This document shows positions 8,358-16,972 of a DNA stretch of 64,000 bases, piece after piece. The translations under genes were made by a program, and so were the position numbers. The DNA lies in the NCBI RefSeq assembly GCF_009796285.1, contig NZ_CP047020.1:1178001-1242000 (forward strand), given 5' to 3'. The notes under the pieces were generated by a model, which was given only the letters and a program-made list of their open reading frames with translations, ran no database searches and had not been told where the DNA came from. The stretch is from Streptomyces broussonetiae. Lineage in GTDB: Bacteria; Actinomycetota; Actinomycetes; Streptomycetales; Streptomycetaceae. The number at the start of each line of letters is the position of its first letter. Position 1 is the first letter of the stretch.

Positions 8358-10385
8358 TCAGGACCCGTCGCGGGGCGGCTCGTCGCGGGATGACCCCGTG
8401 CCGGGCCGCTCGTCGCGGGATGACCCCGTGCCGAACGGCTTGTAGCGGGTTGACCCGGTGCCGAACGGCTTGTCGGTGGGCGACTCGTCGGTGGATGGCT
8501 CGTCGATAGGCGGCTCGTTGACAGGCGGCTCGTTGATAGGCGGCTCGTCGATGGGTGGCTCGGTGGCGGGCAGGCGCAGGGTGAACACCGCGCCCGCGCC
8601 GCGCTCGCTCGTGGCCTCGGCGGTGCCGCCGTGGGCGACGACCAGATGGCGCACGATGGGCAACCCCAGACCGCTGCCGCCGGTGCGCCGGCTGCGGGAC
8701 TTCTCCGCGCGCCAGAACCGCTCGAAGACATGCGGCAGGTCCTCCGCCGTGATGCCCGTCCCGGTGTCCGTGACGGTGAGCACGACGTCGGTGCCGTCCC
8801 GGCGGGCGGACAGCGTGACCGTGCCGTCGGCCGGGGTGTGCCGCAGCGCGTTGGAGACCAGGTTGCCGAGTGCCTGCCGCATCCGTACCGGGTCGGCGTC
8901 CAGCCAGGCGGCGGGGTCGGCCGCGGTACGCAGGGCGACTGCGGCGGCGTCGGCGGCGACGCCGTGCGCGGCGGCCACCTGGTCCAACAGCTCGGCGGCG
9001 CGCAGCGGTTCGCGGTGCAGGCGCAGGGTACCGGCGTCGGCGGCGGCGAGATCCTGGAGGTCGTCGATGATCCGCTGCAGCACGAGCGCCTCCTCGTGCA
9101 GGGAGTCCAGCAGGGCAGGTTCGGGTTCGACGACTCCGTCCCGGACGACCTCGAGCCAGCCCCGGATGTTCGTGAGCGGGCTGCGCAGTTCGTGGGCGAT
9201 GTCGCTGACCATCGCCCTGCGCTGGGCCTCGAGGCGTTCACGGCGCTCGGTCAGGTCGTTGAAGGCCTCCGCGAGGATGCCGGTCTCGTCCCTCGTGGTC
9301 ACCGGGACCCGTATGTGCAGTTCGGGGGGCGCCCCCGCGGCCTCGGTCAGCGCGCGCAGGGGTCGTACCAGCCGGACGGCGACGACGGCGGTCACGGCGA
9401 CGGTGACGGCGAGGACGAGACCGGCCGCGCCGATCACCTTGGCCTTGTTGGCCGGCGACATGTCGAAGCGGGACGGGCTCTGGTCGCCGATGCCGAGGAA
9501 CAGCTCGGCCACCGGCGCGACGTAGGGCTCCAGTTGGGTGCGCCGGGAGGTCAGCAGGCACTGCTGGGCCGCGCGCACCGTGGCCGCCTTGCCCGCATGG
9601 GCGTACTTGGCGAAGAGGTAACCGCCGCCGAAGGGGTCCTTGCCGGTCGGGTCGTAGGTGAGGAACAGCGGGCCGTCGAGGTCGAGGCCGGCCTGTTTCA
9701 GGCAGGGCCGGGCCAGGTCCGTGAGCGCGTCCAGGGCCGTACGCTCGGTCGGGGTGGGCATGTTGAGCTGCCCGTCCTCGCAGGTCGTGGCGCCGTAGCC
9801 GGTGGCGTCGGTGCCGTCCACGCCGGTGACGACGGGCCGTCCGCTCGCGGTGCGGACGACGGTCGCCTGCAGACCGAAGCGCTCGTAGCACTGCTTGCGG
9901 ACGGCGGCGAGTCTGTCGAGGTTCGCCCGCTCCTTCGCCGGGAGCAGGTAGGGGCCCACCACGCGCGGGTCGATGCCGCTGAGCTGGGCGCCGGTCTCAC
10001 TGTAGGTGTCGGTGCGCAGCGGGTCGACAGTGGCGGCGGGCCGGGGCGGCAGCGGGGTGCCGCGGGGCGCGGAGTCGGCGACCAGGGTGCGGTCGGCGGT
10101 GGTGAGCGCGATCCGGCGGCCGGTCTTCGCGGCCAGCTCCCGGACGGTGCGCCGGACCGCGGACCAGTCGGCGTGGGTGGCGGCGTATCCGCTGAGTTCG
10201 GCCAGGATGCTGTTGTCGGCCGCGAGGTCCTGGCCCTGCTCCTCCTTCAGGGCGCTGGTCGTCGTCGTGACCGCGAGCCAGGCGGTGGCGGCCACCGAGC
10301 AGACGGCGATCAGGGCAGAGACGGACAGCAGCCGGACGAGCAGCCGTTTGCGCAGCGGGATCCGGCGCTTCGCGGAGGGTTTCAC
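8358..10385 (-). CDS. Membrane sensor histidine kinase with a repetitive C-terminal tail
   Basis: A 675-residue kinase. A first membrane helix lies at about residues 14-38, then a large extracytoplasmic sensor region of about 290 residues with several cysteines, a second helix, HAMP linker, the dimerisation helix with the phospho-accepting His (SDIAHELRSPLTN), and the ATPase domain (N box NLVSNALRH, G1 DTGTGI, G2 GSGLGLP). The last 68 residues are tandem repeats (EPPI-D/N units, then FGTGSSRDE units) beyond the normal kinase end. The GTG start overlaps the stop of its response regulator by four bases, so the two are co-translated. The signal is unknown; envelope genes upstream suggest cell-wall stress. 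Confidence 0.87.
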   Translation of the reverse strand: MKPSAKRRIPLRKRLLVRLLSVSALIAVCSVAATAWLAVTTTTSALKEEQGQDLAADNSILAELSGYAATHADWSAVRRTVRELAAKTGRRIALTTADRTLVADSAPRGTPLPPRPAATVDPLRTDTYSETGAQLSGIDPRVVGPYLLPAKERANLDRLAAVRKQCYERFGLQATVVRTASGRPVVTGVDGTDATGYGATTCEDGQLNMPTPTERTALDALTDLARPCLKQAGLDLDGPLFLTYDPTGKDPFGGGYLFAKYAHAGKAATVRAAQQCLLTSRRTQLEPYVAPVAELFLGIGDQSPSRFDMSPANKAKVIGAAGLVLAVTVAVTAVVAVRLVRPLRALTEAAGAPPELHIRVPVTTRDETGILAEAFNDLTERRERLEAQRRAMVSDIAHELRSPLTNIRGWLEVVRDGVVEPEPALLDSLHEEALVLQRIIDDLQDLAAADAGTLRLHREPLRAAELLDQVAAAHGVAADAAAVALRTAADPAAWLDADPVRMRQALGNLVSNALRHTPADGTVTLSARRDGTDVVLTVTDTGTGITAEDLPHVFERFWRAEKSRSRRTGGSGLGLPIVRHLVVAHGGTAEATSERGAGAVFTLRLPATEPPIDEPPINEPPVNEPPIDEPSTDESPTDKPFGTGSTRYKPFGTGSSRDERPGTGSSRDEPPRDGS
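8361..8564 (-). repeat. In-frame tandem repeats at the 3' end of the kinase gene
   Basis: Two repeat types follow each other: roughly 30-bp units encoding FGTGSSRDE-like blocks (about 8372-8465) and roughly 15-bp units encoding EPPID/EPPIN (about 8500-8565). All keep the reading frame, consistent with growth by slippage or unequal exchange. The copies have drifted slightly. Confidence 0.8.
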
Positions 10386-11086
10386 GGCCGTGTGCCGCTC
10401 AGCTTGTAGCCGACGCCGAAGACGGTCAGCAGGCGGACCGGGCGGCGCGGGTCGGCCTCGATCTTGCGACGCAGGTTCATGATGTGCACGTCGACGGCCC
10501 GCTCGGTGGAGGCCCGGTCGAAACCGCGGGTGCAGTGCAGCAGTTGCCGCCGGGTGAACACCCGCTCCGGCTCCCCCGCCATGGCCAGCAGGATCTGGAA
10601 CTCGGCGGGTGTGCACTCCACGGGTACGCCGTCGCAGCGCACCTCGTGCCGATCGGGGTCGACGCTGATCCCGGCGGTCCGGACGACGAGGTCGCCGTCC
10701 CGGGCGCCGCTGCCCCGGCCGCTGCGCCGCAGCACCGTACGGATACGCGCCATCAGCTCGCGCGGACTGTACGGCTTGGTCAGGTAGTCGTCGGCGCCCA
10801 GCTCGAGACCGAGCAGGACGTCGTCCTCGGCGGAGCGCGCGGTGAGCATGACCACCGGGATGTCCGGGTCGCCGCCGCCGCGCAGCGCCCGGCACACGTC
10901 GAAACCGTCGACGTACGGCAGCATCAGGTCCAGGACGACGAGGTCGGGCCGCAGGCGCCGGGCGGCGTCCAGGGCGGCGGCGCCGTCGTGCACCACCGTG
11001 GCGGTGTGTCCCGCGGCCAGCAGGGAACGGCGGATCAGTTCGGCCTGTTTCTCGTCGTCCTCGGCAACCAGCACATGTGCGCACAC
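10382..11086 (-). CDS. OmpR/PhoB-family response regulator
   Basis: A 234-residue regulator. The receiver domain (about residues 4-120) has the acidic pair EDD, the phospho-acceptor Asp in LVVLDLMLPYVDG, the switch Thr in MLTA and Lys in LTKPY. The winged-helix output domain (about 135-230) has the typical RTVFGVGYKL-like end (VFGVGYKLSG). The start is GTG at 11086; a second in-frame GTG at 11074 is possible. It overlaps the kinase by four bases and lies 20 bp after the L,D-transpeptidase, suggesting one operon. The direct repeats at 11875-11907 are candidate binding sites. Confidence 0.93.
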   Translation of the reverse strand: MCAHVLVAEDDEKQAELIRRSLLAAGHTATVVHDGAAALDAARRLRPDLVVLDLMLPYVDGFDVCRALRGGGDPDIPVVMLTARSAEDDVLLGLELGADDYLTKPYSPRELMARIRTVLRRSGRGSGARDGDLVVRTAGISVDPDRHEVRCDGVPVECTPAEFQILLAMAGEPERVFTRRQLLHCTRGFDRASTERAVDVHIMNLRRKIEADPRRPVRLLTVFGVGYKLSGTRP

Positions 11087-11106
11087 GGTTTCGAATCCTA
11101 AGCGGC

Positions 11107-11847
11107 TCAGCCGGCGAGCCAGTCGGCATACCCCATGACGACGGCCGGATGCCGGTCCGGATCGAGGGTGCGCAGCAGGTCCTTCATATGGGCCTTGGCA
11201 ACGCTGACGCAGCCGTGGGTGGGTCCGCCGTGGTCGACGTGCAGCCAGACTCCGCCGCCGCGCTCGCCTCCCAGCGGCCGGGTCCAGTCCAGGGGCGAGG
11301 TGCCGGGCCTGCGGTTGTAGTCGATGGCGACGACGTAGTCGAAGCAGCCGTCGAGCGGTTCGCCCTCGAAGCCGGTGCCGGGCGAGTGGAAACGGCTGGA
11401 CCGGTGGTACGGCAGCTTGCTGCCGGGGTCCGGGAGCAGGCCGCCGGCGTCGGAGAGGGTGTAGACGCCGAGCGGGGAGCGCAGGTCGCCGAGCATGTGG
11501 TGGCCGCTCCAGCCGTGCAGCCCGTTGTGGGCGGGCCAGGTGGGGCCGGCCTGCCAGCCGGTCGCGGTGCGTTCCCACAGGACGACGCTGCAGACCGGGG
11601 AGTCCTTTCCCCGTCCGGTGACGACGACGGCCTGCTCGCAGCGCTCGGGTATCGCGGCGGCCCTGGTGGGGCCGAGGCCGGGTATGCCCTGGGGTGCCTG
11701 CTCGGCCTGGACCTCGGGGGTGGGGGTGCCGGCGGGCGCCGCGGCCGTGGACGGCGTCCGCCGCTCGGTCGCCTCGGCTCCGCCGCCGCAGCCGGTGAGC
11801 GGCAGCAGGGAGACGAGGAGCGCGACGGCGGTTCTGCGATGGATCAT
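11107..11847 (-). CDS. L,D-transpeptidase lipoprotein
   Basis: About 246 residues from the ATG at 11847; an upstream ATG at 11868 is possible. A lipoprotein signal peptide ends in LTGC, so the mature protein would be lipid-anchored outside the membrane. The C-terminal YkuD domain has the catalytic HGCVSV motif (residues about 219-224) preceded by a GGPTHG stretch. Such enzymes form 3-3 peptidoglycan cross-links or attach proteins to the wall. It lies directly ahead of the two-component pair, whose target it probably is. The short linker after the lipobox is rich in Ala, Thr and Pro. Confidence 0.85.
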   Translation of the reverse strand: MIHRRTAVALLVSLLPLTGCGGGAEATERRTPSTAAAPAGTPTPEVQAEQAPQGIPGLGPTRAAAIPERCEQAVVVTGRGKDSPVCSVVLWERTATGWQAGPTWPAHNGLHGWSGHHMLGDLRSPLGVYTLSDAGGLLPDPGSKLPYHRSSRFHSPGTGFEGEPLDGCFDYVVAIDYNRRPGTSPLDWTRPLGGERGGGVWLHVDHGGPTHGCVSVAKAHMKDLLRTLDPDRHPAVVMGYADWLAG

Positions 11848-11874
11848 GGTGCCGACCTTGGCCGACACTTGTTT

Positions 11875-11907
11875 GGAACCGGTAAGGGTCTGGTCGGAAC
11901 CGGTAAG
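11875..11907 (-). promoter_or_regulatory. Direct repeat, candidate response-regulator binding site
   Basis: The 12-mer CTTACCGGTTCC (minus strand) occurs twice, with starts 21 bp apart, in the short gap between the M1 peptidase stop and the L,D-transpeptidase start. Direct repeats on the same helical face are the usual recognition form for OmpR-family dimers, and such a regulator is encoded two genes downstream. Function is inferred. Confidence 0.55.
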
Positions 11908-11910
11908 CGT

Positions 11911-13338
11911 TCAGGCGCTGTTCGGCTTGGTTTTGGTGAACAGCCAGGTGTGGAAGAGCGTGTCCAGCCGCTTGCCCGACACCTGCTCGGCCAGCTTGGT
12001 GAACTGTGCGGTCGTACCGTGCCCGTCGCGGTGGTCCGCCGCCCAGGCGCGCAGGATCCGGAAGAAGTCCCGGTCGCCGACGGCCCTGCGCAGCTCGTGC
12101 AGGGTCATGGCGCCGCGCGTGTAGACGGGCGTGCCGAAGATGTTCCTGTCGTTGCCCGGATCGCCCGGCGGGTAGGCCCACATCGCGTTGTCCGCGGGGG
12201 TGGCGTAGAGCGCGTCGAAGGTCTTCTGGGCGCTGTCGCCGCCGTGCTGTTCGGCGTACAGCCACTCGGCGTAGGTGGCGAAGCCCTCGTTGAGCCAGAT
12301 GTCCTTCCAGGCGGTCAGCGAGACGGAGTCGCCGAACCACTGGTGGGCGCTCTCGTGTACGAGGGTGCGCAGGTCGGGCGCGGAGTCGTACAGCGGCCGG
12401 GTCTGGGTCTCCAGCTCGTAGCCTACGTTCGGAGCGTGGTCGACGATCGCGCCGGCGGCCCGGTACGGGTAGGGCCCGAACAGCTTGCTCTCCCAGGCGA
12501 GGACGGACGGCAGCTGCTTCAGCACGGGCGCGGCGGCGCGCGCCTCCCGGGGGTCCACGGCGTTGTAGACCTGGATGCCGTCCGGAGTGGTGGAGCGCTG
12601 GACCTGGAAGGTCCCGATGGTGGCGGTCGCCAGGTAGGCGGCCATCGGCCGGCTCTCGCGCCAGCGGAACGTCGTCCACCCGTGTGCGGTGCGCTGCGAG
12701 AGCAGGACACCGTTGGCGACGGCGGTGCGCCCCTGCGGGACGGTGAGCGTGAAGTCGTACGACGACTTGTCCTTGGGGTGCGCGTCGGCCGGGAACCAGG
12801 TCATCGCCCCCTGCGGCTCGCCCGCCACGAACGCGCCGTCGTCGGTGGGGATCCAGCCGTCCGGGGAGCCGTCGGGGTCGGTGACCGGTCCGGGGGTGCC
12901 CTGGTAGGCGACGGCGATGCGGAAGGGGTGGCCCGCGCGGACGGCATGGCGTGGGGTGACGACGAGTTCCTGGCCCTCGCGCCGGAAGGCGGCCGGGGTG
13001 CGTTCGACGGTGACGCCGGTGACGCTCATGCCCTCGAGGTCGAGGTCGAAGCGGGTCAGCGGCTGGGTGGCGTCGGCGGAGAGGACCGCCGTACCGTCGA
13101 GGTGCCGGGAACCGGTGTCGTAGCGCAGCGACAGGTCGTAGTGCCGGACGTGGTAACCGCCGTTGCCGCTGAGCGGGAAGTAGGGATCGCCCGCGCCGGG
13201 CGCGCCCACGGTGCCCGGCGCGGCAGGTCCGCCGGCACCGAGGAGTGCCGCTGCGGCTACAGGGACGGCGGCGAGGACCGCCCGGCGGCGCAGGGTCGTG
13301 CTGCGGCGCAGGGCGGGCTGTCCGGGGGGTCGCGTCAC
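11911..13338 (-). CDS. Secreted M1-family zinc metallopeptidase (aminopeptidase-like)
   Basis: A 475-residue exported protein. The N-terminus RRSTTLRRRAVLAAVPVAAAALL looks like a Tat-type or long Sec signal. The catalytic zinc site is HESAH with the third ligand Glu in NEGF 18 residues on, as in gluzincins. The substrate-N-terminus motif GxMEN of classical aminopeptidases is replaced by YELET. The protein is much shorter than PepN (about 850), matching the small secreted M1 enzymes of streptomycetes. The GTG at 13338 is chosen for its GAGGAG site. Some 42 bp separate its stop from the next gene. Exact peptide specificity unknown. Confidence 0.85.
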   Translation of the reverse strand: MTRPPGQPALRRSTTLRRRAVLAAVPVAAAALLGAGGPAAPGTVGAPGAGDPYFPLSGNGGYHVRHYDLSLRYDTGSRHLDGTAVLSADATQPLTRFDLDLEGMSVTGVTVERTPAAFRREGQELVVTPRHAVRAGHPFRIAVAYQGTPGPVTDPDGSPDGWIPTDDGAFVAGEPQGAMTWFPADAHPKDKSSYDFTLTVPQGRTAVANGVLLSQRTAHGWTTFRWRESRPMAAYLATATIGTFQVQRSTTPDGIQVYNAVDPREARAAAPVLKQLPSVLAWESKLFGPYPYRAAGAIVDHAPNVGYELETQTRPLYDSAPDLRTLVHESAHQWFGDSVSLTAWKDIWLNEGFATYAEWLYAEQHGGDSAQKTFDALYATPADNAMWAYPPGDPGNDRNIFGTPVYTRGAMTLHELRRAVGDRDFFRILRAWAADHRDGHGTTAQFTKLAEQVSGKRLDTLFHTWLFTKTKPNSA

Positions 13339-13504
13339 ATGCGCTCCTCGAGGAGTGGCCGGTGATCGTCTGGCCGCCAGAGTAGGCGCGGTGGTGCCCT
13401 GGTGCTGCTCTCCTTCAGGCCACGTTACGCCGCGTCGCGCCCGGTGGCCGTGCGTGCCCGCGGTTAGGCTCACGGCACCGTCCGCAACCCGAGAGGGGCC
13501 GGAA

Positions 13505-13852
13505 GTGAGTGTGCGTGTGCGCCGGGCCTACGAAGAGCCCGAGCCCGACGACGGTCTGCGGGTGCTCGTCGACCGGCTGTGGCCACGTGGTGTCTCCAAG
13601 GAGGCGGCGCACGTCGACGAGTGGCCGAAAGGGCTGACGCCGTCGACCGAGCTGCGCAGGTGGTTCCACGGCGGCGGCACGTACGAGGAGTTCCGCCACC
13701 GCTACGAAACGGAGTTGGAGGCCCCGGAGGCCGCCGAACTGCTCGACGGCCTGCGCAAGGCGGCCCGCAGGGGCCGCCTGACGCTGCTGACGGCGTCGAA
13801 GACGCCCGAGCGCAGCCATGCCCAGGTGCTGCTGGAGCTGCTGGAACGCTGA
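13505..13852 (+). CDS. DUF488-family protein
   Basis: A 115-residue protein with the family signature VDRLWPRGVSK (about residues 20-30) and a later LTLLTASKTPE stretch. DUF488 proteins are widespread, small and cytoplasmic, without a firmly assigned reaction. Start is GTG at 13505 with AGAGGGGCCGGA upstream. It is alone, divergent from the M1 peptidase and convergent with the flavoprotein gene. Confidence 0.82.
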   Translation: MSVRVRRAYEEPEPDDGLRVLVDRLWPRGVSKEAAHVDEWPKGLTPSTELRRWFHGGGTYEEFRHRYETELEAPEAAELLDGLRKAARRGRLTLLTASKTPERSHAQVLLELLER

Positions 13853-13858
13853 CCCCTT

Positions 13859-13882
13859 CGCGGGCCGCGGCGGCGGCCCGCG
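13859..13882. terminator. Bidirectional hairpin between convergent genes
   Basis: A perfect 10-bp stem (CGCGGGCCGC / GCGGCCCGCG) with a four-base loop lies in the 31-bp gap between the two stop codons. It has no T run, as is common for Streptomyces terminators. Confidence 0.7.
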
Positions 13883-13883
13883 G

Positions 13884-15557
13884 TCAGCCGGTCTGCCGCG
13901 CCGCGTGCCGGCCCGCGGCCCGCCCGGAGAACAGGCAGCCGCCGAGGAACGTGCCCTCCAGCGCGTTGTAGCCGTGCACCCCGCCGCCGCCGAAGCCGGC
14001 CACCTCACCCGCCGCGTACAGCCCCTCGACCGGGGTGCCGTCGGCGGCCAGGGCGCGCGAGTCGAGGTCGGTCTGGATGCCGCCGAGGGTCTTGCGGGTC
14101 AGCACGTGCAGCCGCACGCCGATGAGGGGGCCGGCGGCCGGGTCGAGGATGCGGTGCGGCGTGGCGACGCGGCCGAGGCGGTCCCCGATGTAGCGGCGGG
14201 CGTTGCGGATGCCCTGCACCTGGGAGTCCTTGCTGTAGGGGTTGGCGATCTGCAGGTCGCGGGCCTCGATCTGGCGGCGCACCTCGGCCGCGTCCAGCAG
14301 CGGCTTGCCGGTCAGGTCGTTCATCTCGCCGACCAGCTGCTCCAGGGTGCCGGCGGTCACGAAGTCCGCGCCCTTGTCCACGAAGGCCTGCACGGGTGCG
14401 GGCGCGCCCTTGCCGAGCAGCCGGTCGCGCAGCACGGCGCCCCGGTCCTTGGCGGTGATGTCGGGGTTCTGCTCGGAGCCGGAGAGCGCGAACTCCTTCT
14501 CGATGATCTTCCGGGTGAGGATGAACCACGAGTGGTCGTAGCCGGCGATGTCCTCGGTGGTGCGCAGGTACTTCAGGGTGTTGAGGGTGTCGTAGCCCGG
14601 CAGGCAGGGGTCGGGCAGCCGGCGGCCGAGCGCGTCCAGCCAGATGGAGGACGGTCCGGGCAGGATGCGAATGCCGTGGCCGGGCCAGATCGGGTCCCAG
14701 TTCTGCAGGCCCTCGGTGTAGTGCCACATACGGTCGCGGTTGACCAGGCGGACGCCCGCGCCGGCGCTGATGTCGAGCATCCGGCCGTCGACGTAGGCGG
14801 GGACGCCGGTGACCATCTCGGCCGGGGGCGTGCCGAGCCGCTCGGGCCAGTGGCGGCGGACGATGTCGTGGTCGGCGCCGATGCCGCCGGTGGTCACGAC
14901 GACCGCCTGGGCGGTGAGTTCGAAGTCACCGGCGCGGTCGCGGTTGGAGGGGACACCGCGCGCCGAGCGGTCCTCGGCGAGCACCGTGCCGCGCACCCCG
15001 CGGGCCGTGCCGTCCTCGATGACCAGCTCGTCCACCCGGTGGCGGTGGTGGAAGGCGAGCAGTCCGTCACGGGCGGCCTGGCGGGCGTACTTCACGAAGG
15101 GTTCGACCACGCCGGTGCCGGTGCCCCAGGCGATGTGGAAGCGGGGCACGGAGTTGCCGTGTCCGGCCGCCCTGAGGTCGCCGCGTTCGGCCCAGCCGAC
15201 GGTCGGCAGCAGCTCGATGCCGTGGCCCTGGAGCCAGGGGCGTTTCTCGCCGGCCGCGAACTCGACGTAGGCGCGGGCCCAGCGCACCGCCCAGGAGTCC
15301 TCGTCGTCCAGCCGGTCGAACTGCGCGCTGCCCTGCCAGTCGTTCCAGGCGAGGCCGAAGGAGTCCTTGATGCCGAGGCGGCGCTGCTGCGGGGAGTCGA
15401 CGAGGAAGAGCCCGCCGAAGGACCAGAACGCCTGCCCGCCGAGGTTGGCGGCGTTCTCCTGGTCGACCAGGGCCACCCTGCGTCCCCGGCTGGTGAGTTC
15501 GTGCGCCGCGACCAGGCCGGCGAGGCCCGCTCCGACGACGATGACGTCCGCGTCCAT
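13884..15557 (-). CDS. FAD-binding dehydrogenase, fumarate-reductase / ketosteroid-dehydrogenase-like
   Basis: A 557-residue flavoprotein with the N-terminal ADP-binding motif VIVVGAGLAGLVAAHEL (residues 5-21) and the C-terminal FAD closure GLYAAGEVAGFGGGG, architecture of the FAD_binding_2 family that contains succinate/fumarate enzymes and 3-ketosteroid delta-1-dehydrogenases. Streptomycetes carry a conserved member of this size simply called FAD-binding dehydrogenase. The substrate is not evident. Its start is 25 bp downstream of the TetR gene stop on the same strand, so the two are probably one operon and the TetR protein its likely regulator. Confidence 0.8.
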   Translation of the reverse strand: MDADVIVVGAGLAGLVAAHELTSRGRRVALVDQENAANLGGQAFWSFGGLFLVDSPQQRRLGIKDSFGLAWNDWQGSAQFDRLDDEDSWAVRWARAYVEFAAGEKRPWLQGHGIELLPTVGWAERGDLRAAGHGNSVPRFHIAWGTGTGVVEPFVKYARQAARDGLLAFHHRHRVDELVIEDGTARGVRGTVLAEDRSARGVPSNRDRAGDFELTAQAVVVTTGGIGADHDIVRRHWPERLGTPPAEMVTGVPAYVDGRMLDISAGAGVRLVNRDRMWHYTEGLQNWDPIWPGHGIRILPGPSSIWLDALGRRLPDPCLPGYDTLNTLKYLRTTEDIAGYDHSWFILTRKIIEKEFALSGSEQNPDITAKDRGAVLRDRLLGKGAPAPVQAFVDKGADFVTAGTLEQLVGEMNDLTGKPLLDAAEVRRQIEARDLQIANPYSKDSQVQGIRNARRYIGDRLGRVATPHRILDPAAGPLIGVRLHVLTRKTLGGIQTDLDSRALAADGTPVEGLYAAGEVAGFGGGGVHGYNALEGTFLGGCLFSGRAAGRHAARQTG

Positions 15558-15582
15558 GGCGTCCGGTTCCTTCCTCGGTTGC

Positions 15583-16209
15583 TCAAGCAGTGGATGGGGC
15601 GCTGCCGCCCTCGGTGAGGAGCGCGGTGAGCAGCTGTTTCAGCCAGGTCCGCGCGGCCTCGACGTCCTTGTCCAGCAGCAGCTGGGTGGTGACCCCGTCG
15701 TAGGCGGCGACCACGGCGTGCGCGGCGCCGTCCACGTCGCCGAGCACGGCGGGCAGTGCGGTGTGGCCGCGGGCCCGGAAGAGCCGGTCGGCGACGGCTT
15801 CGCGCAGGCGTGTGCGGTGGTCGAGGAGGGCTCGGGCGACGGCCGGATCGCGGGCTGCGTGCACCAGGAAGTCGGTCTTGACCAGCAGCCAGTCCACGTC
15901 GAGCAGCAGCACCTCGGTGACCTGGTCCACGGAAGCCGCTACGTCGAGGTCGGCTCCGTCCTGGGCGAGGGCGTCGGCGACCTGGGCGGCGATGAGGTCG
16001 GCGCGCTCCTGGTAGAGCGCGAAGAACAGCTCGTCGAGTGTGGCGAAGTTCGAGTAGAAGGCGCCCCGGCTGTAGCCGGCGGCTTCGCAGACCTCCTCGA
16101 TGGAGACCCGGCCGAACCCCTTGGCCGCGAACACCTCGAACGCGGCATCGAGCAGCCGGGCCCGGGTGGCGAGCCGGCGCCGGGTGACGCGCCTGGGTGT
16201 GTCGTTCAT
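15583..16209 (-). CDS. TetR/AcrR-family regulator
   Basis: A 208-residue repressor. The helix-turn-helix lies at residues about 22-62 (GRVSIEEVCEAAGYSRGAFYSNF), with a helical ligand domain after it. The ATG at 16209 is preferred over the upstream ATG at 16254 because GGAGGAG lies eight bases before it and because the longer form would run through the operator. It precedes and probably controls the flavin dehydrogenase gene, and by the palindromes at 16231-16263 probably itself. Confidence 0.88.
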   Translation of the reverse strand: MNDTPRRVTRRRLATRARLLDAAFEVFAAKGFGRVSIEEVCEAAGYSRGAFYSNFATLDELFFALYQERADLIAAQVADALAQDGADLDVAASVDQVTEVLLLDVDWLLVKTDFLVHAARDPAVARALLDHRTRLREAVADRLFRARGHTALPAVLGDVDGAAHAVVAAYDGVTTQLLLDKDVEAARTWLKQLLTALLTEGGSAPSTA

Positions 16210-16230
16210 CGGGCACCGCTCCTCCCGTTC

Positions 16231-16263
16231 GATACGCGAATGTATCCGATACATCGATGTATC
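16231..16263. promoter_or_regulatory. Tandem palindromic TetR operator
   Basis: Two adjacent GATAC-n6-GTATC dyads, at 16231-16246 and 16248-16263, spaced 17 bp centre to centre. The second is a perfect 16-bp palindrome, GATACATCGATGTATC. They sit 22 bp upstream of the TetR start, so two repressor dimers could bind and close the promoter. The divergent AlkB-like gene 80 bp away could also be affected. Confidence 0.8.
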
Positions 16264-16342
16264 GAAAGAGGGCGGCGACCGGCCCGGCGAGGTCCGTCGA
16301 TCCAGTGCGAACGTATTTTCGATTTAGGAGTACGCTGGGCTC

Positions 16343-16972
16343 ATGTCCACGCACCTCCAGGGCTCCCTGTTCGACCAGACCGACGAGCTGCGGCTCGGCC
16401 CGCTGGACGGGCTGCGCCGGACCGAGCTGTCCGACGGCGCCTGGATCGATGTGCTGCCGGGCTGGCTGAGCGGTGCGGACGCCCTGTTCGAACGACTGGC
16501 GGCCGACGTGCCGTGGCGGGCCGAGCGGCGCAAGATGTACGACAACGTGGTGGCCGTACCGCGCCTGCTGGCCTTCTGCGCGGCCGGTGACCCGCTCCCC
16601 CATCCGGTGCTGGAAGAGGCCCGCGAGGCCCTGTCCCGGCACTACGCCGAGGAACTGGGCGAGCCGTTCACCACCGCCGGGCTGTGCTTCTACCGCGACG
16701 GCCGGGACAGCGTGGCCTGGCACGGGGACCGGATCGGGCGGGGCGCCCGCGAGGACACGATGGTCGCGATCCTCTCCGTCGGCGAGCCCCGGGACCTGCT
16801 GCTGCGCCCGGCCCGCGGAGGCGGTGCGACGGTGCGGCGGCCGCTCGGACACGGCGACCTGATCGTCATGGGCGGCTCCTGCCAGCGCACCTGGGAGCAC
16901 TGCATACCCAAGACCGCCCGGGCGTCGGGCCCGCGCATCAGCATCCAGTTCCGGCCGCACGGGGTGCACTGA
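16343..16972 (+). CDS. AlkB-like 2-oxoglutarate/Fe(II) dioxygenase
   Basis: A 209-residue member of the 2OG-Fe(II) oxygenase superfamily. Metal ligands are visible as WHGD (His and Asp, about residues 132-134) and a distal His in WEHCIPK; the 2-oxoglutarate-binding arginine lies in PRISIQFR near the C-terminus. The middle motif CFYRDGRDSVAWHGD matches AlkB rather than other branches. The family repairs alkylated DNA or RNA bases by oxidative demethylation. AGGAG is 14 bases before the ATG, rather far. A gene of this kind standing alone, divergent from a TetR gene, suggests no adaptive-response operon. Confidence 0.87.
   Translation: MSTHLQGSLFDQTDELRLGPLDGLRRTELSDGAWIDVLPGWLSGADALFERLAADVPWRAERRKMYDNVVAVPRLLAFCAAGDPLPHPVLEEAREALSRHYAEELGEPFTTAGLCFYRDGRDSVAWHGDRIGRGAREDTMVAILSVGEPRDLLLRPARGGGATVRRPLGHGDLIVMGGSCQRTWEHCIPKTARASGPRISIQFRPHGVH

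Noticed and set aside
8361..8564. Possible CRISPR array
   Set aside because: The repeats are short, drift in sequence, have no unique spacers, and keep the kinase reading frame; there are no cas genes.
11077..13365. Long plus-strand frame opposite the L,D-transpeptidase and M1 peptidase
   Set aside because: A shadow frame of high-GC DNA: the translation is Gly/Arg/Val-rich without domains, and both minus-strand genes have clear catalytic motifs.
13818..15617. Plus-strand frame of about 600 codons opposite the FAD dehydrogenase
   Set aside because: The minus strand encodes an intact FAD motif and closure; the plus-strand product is low complexity.
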